From contig JAKSGN010000035.1 of NCBI GenBank assembly GCA_024180945.1, positions 2,480,001 through 2,544,000 of the forward strand: a stretch of 64,000 bases of DNA, written 5' to 3'. Positions 56,929 to 64,000 of the stretch are shown one piece after another; within the stretch, counting starts at the first letter, position 1, and each line of letters begins with the position of its first letter. Under the pieces are notes generated by a model. It was not told the origin of the DNA. It ran no database searches and was given only the letters and a program-made list of their open reading frames with translations. The translations under genes and the position numbers were made by a program. The DNA is from Macrophomina tecta (lineage: Eukaryota > Ascomycota > Dothideomycetes > Botryosphaeriales > Botryosphaeriaceae).

Positions 56929-58971
56929 TTAATTTCGGAGGCCTTGCACGATGTCGCCGATGTGGCCCTGGATGCCGATGGCGTTGCCTCCGGCCTCCAG
57001 GTCGAAGTCGATCAGGCCAGCGGCCTGCTCGCCGCCGCGGACCAATTTAATCTTGCCCTCGCCCCGACGTACCAGCTCCTCGTTGGGCCACCTAATGACG
57101 CCTGGCGTGCTCATTCCCACTCCTAGCTCGAGGATCGTGAGCGTCTTGCCCTCTAGCTCGACCTGGTCTAGGAAGTTTTGGTATCGCTCCTCGCCTTCCT
57201 CGAAAGGCCGCTCGTTGAACCAATTCCCAGCGCGCACGCACAGGTACACTTCGCCGCCGCAAAATTCGCAGACTGGTATCTTGCTATCATCCGTCAACAT
57301 TCCAGTTTCGTGGTCAATGAAAGGTAGGGCTGCGTCTAGATATGGTTTGGAACGGAAGTACGCGTCCGGACGGCAGTTCTTCATACACTGCAGGTACCTG
57401 AATGCTCCTTGTGGAGAGGAGAAGCGTTCTTCTGGGAAGCCATTGTTGTTGGGAAAGAAACCGTCCGCGTTGGAGGTCCGCACGAAGAAGCGGCCATCAA
57501 AGTGGGAGGTGGCGAGTTCGAGCAGAGAGGTGTATAGCGATGAGGCAGGCCACGTACGGGCGAGCTGGAGTTGTGTGAAGTAGAAGCCCCACTTATGTGC
57601 CTTGGAGGGCCACTCATCCCAGCCGAAGGTGTCGTAGAGTCGCCGCAGACCGAGCTTCGGGAACGCGGGGAAGTGTTTACGGAATAACGATTGCGATGTG
57701 AAGTCGAAACCGGCGGCGGCGCTCAGGCCGGCACCAGCTGTGATTAAGAGGTATTCGGCCTGGTAAATCCATTCTCGTGCAGTCTGAAGTGTCGGGCTGG
57801 AAGGCTGGAAGGTCTTCGATACTTGGTCGTACTTGGCCACTGCCCCCGCACCCAGGGCTTCTTCAAGCACTTCTTGATAATACTCTGCGTCCTTCTCGAG
57901 GAACACGTCGAAAATTACATGGGTTACGGGAGTGTCTGGGTGACTCTTGCACCAGCTGATGACGGTGTCGACAGCAATCTGAGCGGCAAGGCGGCCAGGA
58001 AAGCAGAACACACCGGTGGATATGCATGGAAATGCCACGATGAGGCGGCCGTCGGGAAGAGGTGGGAGATGCTCAAGCTCGTCGAGGCAAGACTTGTAGC
58101 AGCTTGCTAGAAGTCGCTTATCGTGCTCAGAGGGCTGCTGATCCGGATTCAGCTGAGGCCCAACGGTATGAAGGATGTACTGTGTGGGGGCGCAGTATCC
58201 CGGGGTGACCTTGGCTGATCCTATGGGCTCCGGATGCCCTTGGCGGACCATGAGGCGGTTACATTCGGCACGCAAGCGTGGACCGGCGGCGGCGTGGATT
58301 ACGTTGTCAATACATCGATGAGCAGGTTTAAAGCATCCCAGCATGGCAGAGTTTGCGGCGTTGACGATGGCGGTAACATCCTGGAGAGCTGTTATGTCGC
58401 CTCTCCAGAGAGAAATCTTGACGGAGGATCGGCCATCCGAAGGAATGCGATAGGGGGCCGGGATAGAAGCGGTGGGAACAAGGAGGCGGCGGCTTTGCAG
58501 GTGATTCTGCACGCGTTCGATATCTTCCAGAATATTGGGGGGAAGGGGTGGGACGGCTGGGCGCTGGCACAGAAGAGCGCGCAGAGTCTGCAGCTGGTGC
58601 CAAGTGTCGGCCTGCTGCAGATATCCGTGAATGTCGTGTGAGTGGTGGTGGTGGTGATGGTGGTGGTTTGAGCACTGACTGGAGTGCTCCGCCACCGATT
58701 CCTCGAACAGGAAGGTGAGTCCTCGGGCGAGGCTTTGCTCGAGATCCTGGCTCCCCATGAGATTTACTACACGATATAGCCTGTGATGAAGAGATTGCAC
58801 AGAGACGGCGGCGCAGGAGGTGACGAGGCCAGACATATACAAGTCTTGGCCGGGCTGCTGAGATAAGTCCCGGCATACGCGGAATTTTGACCGCCGGCGT
58901 AGCGTAAGCGAGAGATGCCAGCGCTCAGATCTCCTCCGCTCCTCCGCCCTCGTCCTCACCACAACCATCAT
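56929..58971 (-). CDS. Zinc-type macrodomain fused to class M (SirTM-like) sirtuin
   Basis: A single exon, 680 residues. A leader with an eight-His run (103-110) and a helical block (WHQLQTLRALLCQRP) precedes a macrodomain at about 185-375: VKISLWRGDITALQDVTAIV, the NAAN motif at 204-207, then GCFKPAHRC, whose Cys213, His218 and Cys220 fit the zinc site of Zn-macrodomains. A sirtuin domain follows at 400-680: LLITAGAGLSAAAGFDF, RTSNADGFF with Asn501 and Asp503, PQGAF with Gln521 where ordinary sirtuins have the catalytic His, zinc Cys529/533 and 568/571, and a nucleotide-site GVGMSTPGVIRW. Bacterial SirTM enzymes are protein ADP-ribosyltransferases encoded next to macrodomain hydrolases. One chain here would hold both activities. 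The true start is uncertain: MM at 58971, or a later Met such as residue 46 or 72. Confidence 0.85.
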   Translation of the reverse strand: MMVVVRTRAEERRRSERWHLSLTLRRRSKFRVCRDLSQQPGQDLYMSGLVTSCAAVSVQSLHHRLYRVVNLMGSQDLEQSLARGLTFLFEESVAEHSSQCSNHHHHHHHHSHDIHGYLQQADTWHQLQTLRALLCQRPAVPPLPPNILEDIERVQNHLQSRRLLVPTASIPAPYRIPSDGRSSVKISLWRGDITALQDVTAIVNAANSAMLGCFKPAHRCIDNVIHAAAGPRLRAECNRLMVRQGHPEPIGSAKVTPGYCAPTQYILHTVGPQLNPDQQPSEHDKRLLASCYKSCLDELEHLPPLPDGRLIVAFPCISTGVFCFPGRLAAQIAVDTVISWCKSHPDTPVTHVIFDVFLEKDAEYYQEVLEEALGAGAVAKYDQVSKTFQPSSPTLQTAREWIYQAEYLLITAGAGLSAAAGFDFTSQSLFRKHFPAFPKLGLRRLYDTFGWDEWPSKAHKWGFYFTQLQLARTWPASSLYTSLLELATSHFDGRFFVRTSNADGFFPNNNGFPEERFSSPQGAFRYLQCMKNCRPDAYFRSKPYLDAALPFIDHETGMLTDDSKIPVCEFCGGEVYLCVRAGNWFNERPFEEGEERYQNFLDQVELEGKTLTILELGVGMSTPGVIRWPNEELVRRGEGKIKLVRGGEQAAGLIDFDLEAGGNAIGIQGHIGDIVQGLRN

Positions 58972-60034
58972 CTCTCACCAGGGGCCTTCCCGTGGTGTTG
59001 CGCTCCGCCACAGCCAGCCCCAGCCGCAGCCGAGGCACCGACGCGTCACGTGGAAGAGCTTGGGAATCCGCAGAGGGCAGGTACCGCAGTCGCTGACGCC
59101 GAGTTGGCCCCAATCCTTCCGGTCTCACGAGGATGGGTTGACAGAGGTAGCACCAGCTGTGGCAAGCACATCGAAGGATGCAGAGACAGTCGCTTGTGCC
59201 GGCATGCGGCATCGTTTTCTGCCTGTCGCGTCGACTCCACCCCGCCCGCCGCCAAGAGCCAAATCCTCGACAAGACGCCAACCCTCTTTTTCCGGCCACT
59301 CTGACCGCGCCCTCGCTTGGCATCTCGACATGAACCATGCCTGAACTGCTGTTTTGGCTCTCGCTCAAACCCTATGGAACCGCTGGCCCTGAGTCCTGAG
59401 CAAGCCCGCCGTCCGCCCGCCCGCATCATCTGACGGCGCCTCGCCCATGCCTTGCTTCGTGTCTCTCCTTTCTCATGCTCATGACGCCAACACCACGGAC
59501 GTCATGCCGCACGGAAACTGACGTGCTTTGTTCGGAACGCATATCTTCTTATCTACAATGGAGCCTTCCGCCGCCGCCAAGTCCTGTCCATACCATCCTC
59601 CGCCGCCTTTCCGTTATCAATGCCTCTTCCGCCGTTCAGCCCACTCTGGGCACTGGTTATTGTGCATTGGCACCCTAGAATTCTTCTGGAAGGTCGGCTT
59701 TTGTCTGGCGCACCAAGAACATACCAAGACTCAGTGCCCGCCCCGCGGTTCCGCCAAGTCTTCCCCAGATACTCGTATTGCTTTCGCACGCCTGCGTGAT
59801 CCCATCTGGTCCCTTGCCGCCCATGCCGTTCCTCCAGAGCAAGGCCGGAGCCAAGCCGCTGCCCAGCAGCACTCTTATCGCTCGTCTCTGCAGGCTCAAC
59901 CTGCTGCCCGGTAGCTTAAGTACATCACATTCCCTGTCGCGAATTTCCTTTGTGCCTCCCACGCCCCTCCGTCTCTAGTGACTCCCCCTCTACTTTGCCC
60001 CTCCAATTGTTTGTGATTGTTCCTTGACGCCGCC
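58972..60034. promoter_or_regulatory. Divergent upstream region, macrodomain-sirtuin / permease
   Basis: About 1.06 kb between divergent start codons, C-rich toward the permease gene. An open frame at 59528-59914 has no recognisable sequence and is likelier to be leader or promoter. No specific site is named. Confidence 0.4.
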
Positions 60035-61932
60035 ATGGCTGAAAAGGCCGACGTCGTGGAGAAGGGTGGCATCAATACCAGCGGCAGCGATGAGGGCCCC
60101 CCAATCTATTCCGACACCCAGGCTGGCTATGCTGAGCCGGAAGGGGAGAGGCTGGGTCTGTGGACGCGCATGGGATTCACGCCCGAGTCCTTCAAGCGCC
60201 GATCTGCGAGGAGCGATGCTCACAATCAACTGAACCAGACTATGCAGAAGCGCCATCTCCATATGATTGCCATTGGTGGTTCCATCGGTGCTGGTCTTTT
60301 CGTCGGTTCCGGAGGTGCTCTCAGCAATGGTGGGCCCGCCGCTCTGCTTATTGACTTCGGTATTATTGGGTAATTGCATCAACACAACCCGCAAAGCAAA
60401 AAAACTTACGAGTCTAAAGTATCATGATCTTCAACGTCGTCTACGCTCTCGGAGAGCTCGCCGTCATGTACCCTGTCTCCGGTGGTTTCTACACCTACTC
60501 CACGCGCTTCATCGACCCGTCTTGGGGCTTCGCTATGGGATGGAACTACGTCTTCCAATGGGCCATCGTTCTTCCGCTTGAGCTTGTCGTAGCCGGCATG
60601 ACAGTGGGCTATTGGGGGGTAGACATCAACGTCGGCGTCTGGATCACCGTCTTCCTCGTTGTGATTACCTTTATCAATGTCTTCGGAGTACTAGGATACG
60701 CCGAGGAGGAATTCTGGGCCTCCATGTTGAAGCTGTTTACCATCGTCATTTTCCTCATCATTGGCCTGGTCTGCGTCCTCGGCGGAGGCCCTTCCAATGG
60801 CAAGTACAGCGAGTACTGGGGTGCTCGTCTCTGGTATGAACCCGGCGCTTTCGCCAATGGTTTCAAGGGTGTCTGCGCTGTGTTCGTCACAGCTGCCTTC
60901 TCCTTCTCCGGCACCGAACTTGTTGGCCTTGCTGCAGCAGAATCTGAAAACCCGGCGAAACAACTTCCTGGTGCTGTCAAACAGGTCTTCTGGCGCATCA
61001 CACTGTAGGAATCACTAGTGCCAACCTTTTTCGGGGACATGCTGACATATTCCACAGTTTCTACATCCTGTCGCTGCTCTTCGTCGGCTTGCTGGTCCCA
61101 TATGATGATGACAGGCTCCTTGGCGCCAACCCTTTCATCGATGTTGCTGCTTCTCCTTTCGTCATCGCAGCCAACGACGCCGGTCTCAAGGGCTTTGACA
61201 GCTTCATCAACGTAGTGATCCTTATCTCGGTCATCTCTATCGGTCTATCCGGTGTTTACGGTGGGTCGCGTACCCTGACCGCCCTTGCCGAGCAGGGCTA
61301 TGCTCCCAAGTTCTTTGCGTACGTCGACAAGGCCGGCCGTCCCCTCTGGTCGACCATTGCCGTCCTCGTCTGCGGCCTGTTGGCCTACATCAACTTGGAC
61401 AGGAGCGGGCAGATTGTATTCGACTGGCTGGTCGCCCTGTCCGGTCTGGCCGCGCTGTTCACCTGGGGTAGCATCTGTGTTGCCCACATCCGCTTCCGGG
61501 CTGCCTGGGCTTACCACGGCCACACGGTTGACGAGATTCCCTTCGCAGCTGTTGGCGGCGTCTATGGCTCCTGGGTCGGCTTCATTCTCGTCGTTCTCGT
61601 CCTCATCGCTCAGGTAAGTTTCCCTCCCTCTGCCCGTCTCTTTTCGACCGAACGTCGCGGGCTGACACACATCGTAGTTCTACACTGCCGTCTGGCCTCT
61701 TGGAGGTGGCGTCAATGATGCCGAGGGCTTCTTCCAGTCCTACCTCGCCTTCTTCGTCGTCGGCTTCTTCTGGATCTGCGGTTACTTCTGGAAGCGCACG
61801 GGCTGGCTCAGGCTTTCCCAGATTGACGTCGACAGCGGCCGCCGCCCTGTTGACTGGGAGACGGTCATGGCCGAGCGCCAGAGGGTCGCTGCCATGCCCA
61901 AGTGGCGCAGGATCCTGAATTACGTCATTTGA
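60035..61932 (+). CDS. Amino-acid permease (APC superfamily, yeast AAT type)
   Basis: A plasma-membrane proton/amino-acid symporter. Four exons, 60035-60369, 60420-61004, 61058-61613 and 61678-61932, encode 576 residues; introns are 50, 53 and 64 nt. A hydrophilic N-terminus of about 75 residues leads into the first helix HMIAIGGSIGAGLFVGSG, the substrate-binding motif of the family. It continues with GELAVMYPVSGGFYTYSTRFIDPSWGF in the usual position, AFSFSGTELVGLAAAESENP, SVISIGLSGVYGGSRTLTAL and ALSGLAALFTWGSICVAHIRFR. About twelve membrane segments are expected. The C-terminus is short and basic. Closest in style to general or Dip5-like permeases; specificity is not predictable. Confidence 0.93.
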
Positions 61933-63339
61933 GTACAGAAGTGTGATTGTTGGAGACCAATGGAATGGATAAAGGGTAATCTGTGATCCACGAAGCTGTA
62001 GAATCCGGCCGCAATACTCTTTGGCGGTGCGGTGCTTCCTGTAGTGTCCAATTTTATATTGAGTACTGCTAGATCTGACTCCATCTCGCCTATCTCGTAT
62101 GGTATTACCACTTCCTGCTGTACTGAAGAAAATCATTTCCGCGCCATGTGCCGGCCATCGGCCAAGCCGACGCCGGGCTCCAGACCACAGCATAGCATCG
62201 CGCTATTATTATTATTTTTTCCTGCCGTGGTAAAGGATCGTCACTGCACCATATCACCTCTTGGTATGCATACCCGCACAGATCTTGTTCCATTTTTTTT
62301 TTTTTTTGTTCCTCCGCGCCGAGAGACAAGCGGGAAAGGCAACCCGGGAACCGGAGACGAGCGTTGTGAAGCTTCTTTCCCCCCCCCCCGGGGCCCCCCG
62401 CCGTGCGCTCACGCGCGCACAGCCAACCATGGAGTCGGGTCGGGTCCCGAGCTAGTGCTTTCCCCACTGCTGTGTATGGCGTGCGCGCGCTGCGTTTCTG
62501 CTTGGCTGTGGTTCACATCTCCGTTGACATCGCCGGTCGGGCCGCCCGCCTCCACTTACCGTTTTCCGACGCCAAAAAAAAAAAAAAAAAAAAAAGACGG
62601 GCAGCCTCTGTTAGGAAAAGAGCGGATGTTAGAGAGTGAGTAGTTCAGGGCGAGCTGATCCGGCACGCGGCCTCCGAGACAGGCCGCCATGGGGAACTTG
62701 GACGGCGGCGCCAAAATTCACGGCGTCGCGGCGCGGGGGGCGGGGGGGGGGTGGGGGGGTTGGAATGCGCATTCGATCCCTGGGCTCCTGGAGAGTAGCA
62801 ACACGTCGGTGGGCTGAATTGGACTGAAGTGAAAGGTGAGCAAGGTTAAGGACTGGTATATAGAAGGCCGTGTAGCGACTTCGAATCTATTCTCTGCTTG
62901 GGCGGGAGGGCTATATTCTTCATTATAGTGCGAAGCATTTGCTAAACAGAGATATTGCATGAGCCGATAAATGGCCGAGGGACCGTGCACAGCCCGGCCA
63001 GCAGCACCAAGCTTACCCTGGGTGGCCGCCTGATAGATCACAAACTTTCGCGTACTCTCTATGCTTAAAGCTGAAGTAAACGTCGTACCCTGCCAGGGGG
63101 TTCACCTCCCAGAAGTTCTCATAGAACACAGCATACGATTCACGTCAAAAGGTGAGCACGCAAGATGTCGCAAGCTACCAGTATCTATTGACAAGGGAGG
63201 CACTGGACCGCCCACGCTCAGAAAGTAGTATGTATAGGAAGAAATGTTCGAAGCGTTTTTAACAAAAATATCTACAAGAATACGTCGAATCGTATTTTCT
63301 CTTTTCCCAACCACCATTTTCCTTCATCGGAACAACGCT
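61933..63339. other. Intergenic between convergent permease and AA9 genes
   Basis: Low-complexity runs dominate: T15 near 62296, a C/G run near 62381-62400, A22 near 62574 and a G-rich tract near 62735-62758. No reading frame is supported. The right part is the 3' region of the AA9 gene. Confidence 0.45.
62574..62595. repeat. Poly-A tract
   Basis: A run of about 22 A residues. It is not followed by target-site duplications or a retroelement reading frame that I can see, so it is listed only as a homopolymer. Confidence 0.85.
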
Positions 63340-64000
63340 TTAACCCCTGAAGGTACGAGCCCAACGCTTAGTAGTGGTGTTAGCGCCAGCACCCGACGAG
63401 CTGGAAGCGCCGCTCCAAAGTTCCGGGCCAGGGAAGGGGTACGAGTCGATGTTTGCGTAGATGTTGAAAACAGTGTCCTCAGGTGCGTACAGCTTGACGC
63501 CCTTGGTACCGGCGGGCAGCTTCTCGGAACCAGAGCCGGTGACCTTGACGTTGTAGCACTGGGGGTAGTTCTGGGGGCCGTTGACCTCGCCGCCGGCGTG
63601 GAGCGCGATGATCTCGTGGCGCATGACGTAGTTGCCAGGGGCCAGCGCCGAAGGGATGGTGACGGTGGTCTTGTTCTCGGAGATGAGCTTGTCGGTGGCC
63701 CAGACCTGGGCGCTGGTGTCGCCGCCGGTCAGCAGACCGGTCTGGTAGACCTTGGTCCAGCCGAGGTCGTCGGGCAGGACGGTCGTGCAGTCACCGGTGG
63801 CATCGGCGCCGCAGGGCGCCATGTAGGTGATGATGGGGCCCTTGTGCGATTCGGGCTGTGAGTTTCGGTCAGCTTGAGGCTCAGGTAGGGCTGTGTCGTG
63901 GAAGAGATGCAACTTACCCAGGGGTTGGGGTTGGAGCCGGGGGTGCCCCAAGAGATCTCGATGTCGGAACCGGCAGCAGCCTCCATGTAGATGGGAGCAG
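63340..64000 (-). CDS. AA9 lytic polysaccharide monooxygenase, partial
   Basis: A secreted copper enzyme that oxidatively cleaves cellulose or related glycans. The gene runs off the right end, so the signal peptide and His1 of the copper site are outside. Visible exons are the 3' part of one exon, 64000-63918, and the last exon, 63855-63340, separated by a 62-nt intron (GTAAGT...CACAG) that joins NPNPW to PESHKGPIITYMAPC, as in the family. The second copper His lies in NYVMRHEIIALHAGGE and the axial-Tyr region in NGPQNYPQCYNVKVTG. The C-terminus (Ser/Gly-rich, then KRWARTFRG) has no cellulose-binding module. About 198 residues are seen of a usual 230-250. Confidence 0.9.
   Translation of the reverse strand, partial: CSHLHGGCCRFRHRDLLGHPRLQPQPLGKLHLFHDTALPEPQADRNSQPESHKGPIITYMAPCGADATGDCTTVLPDDLGWTKVYQTGLLTGGDTSAQVWATDKLISENKTTVTIPSALAPGNYVMRHEIIALHAGGEVNGPQNYPQCYNVKVTGSGSEKLPAGTKGVKLYAPEDTVFNIYANIDSYPFPGPELWSGASSSSGAGANTTTKRWARTFRG

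Noticed and set aside
59528..59914. 128-residue frame upstream of the permease
   Set aside because: No recognisable motif or conserved block; its position fits a promoter and 5' leader better.
62574..62595. Poly-A tail of a LINE or processed pseudogene
   Set aside because: No retroelement or gene-like sequence precedes it on either strand and no flanking duplication was seen.

Overview
The window looks like nuclear DNA of a filamentous ascomycete (Pezizomycotina). Genes are monocistronic on both strands, with GT-AG introns of mostly 47-100 nt, compact GC-rich exons and long intergenic gaps. The content fits: a class II hydrophobin, a PDR-type ABC transporter, a Nha1 antiporter with a long charged tail, an AA9 polysaccharide monooxygenase, a GPI-anchored cell-wall protein and a serine carboxypeptidase relic. 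I resolve 20 protein genes (the last cut by the window end) and one pseudogene. I saw no rRNA, convincing tRNA, CRISPR array or intact transposon. Splice models were built by hand from GT/AG sites, reading frame and family conservation. Each complete model has a length divisible by three.

Layout. 1-10 kb: Nha1 antiporter (+), porphobilinogen deaminase Hem3 (-), Mkt1 (-). 10-17 kb: a 2OG-Fe(II) oxygenase (+) sharing a short divergent promoter with Mkt1, a decayed S10 serine carboxypeptidase (-), and a 2EXR/F-box-like protein (+). 17-24 kb: snoRNP protein Nhp2 (-), then Rad5 helicase/ubiquitin ligase (-) head to head with an NDUFAF6-like complex I assembly factor (+). 24-35 kb: gene-poor, holding one class II hydrophobin (-) and one acidic protein of unknown function (+) behind a gene-free stretch of about 6.4 kb. 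35-46 kb: Las1 (+), a SprT-like/BTB-like protein (-), an Mpv17/PMP22-family membrane protein (-) and a cysteine-rich unknown (+). 46-64 kb: PDR transporter (-), Vps16 (+), a GPI protein (-), a macrodomain-sirtuin fusion (-), an amino-acid permease (+) and the AA9 enzyme (-).

Most genes are unrelated housekeeping functions: rRNA processing (Las1, Nhp2), DNA damage tolerance (Rad5), heme synthesis (Hem3), vacuole fusion (Vps16) and transport. There is no biosynthetic cluster. The most unusual items are: (1) a single-chain fusion of a zinc-type macrodomain with a class M (SirTM-like) sirtuin, which would join an ADP-ribosyl writer and eraser; (2) a SprT-like domain whose catalytic Glu is replaced (HHMIH instead of HExxH), joined to a BTB-like region; (3) a carboxypeptidase gene with intact splice sites but four frameshifts and a stop; (4) a 17-nt microexon in the 2OG oxygenase gene.
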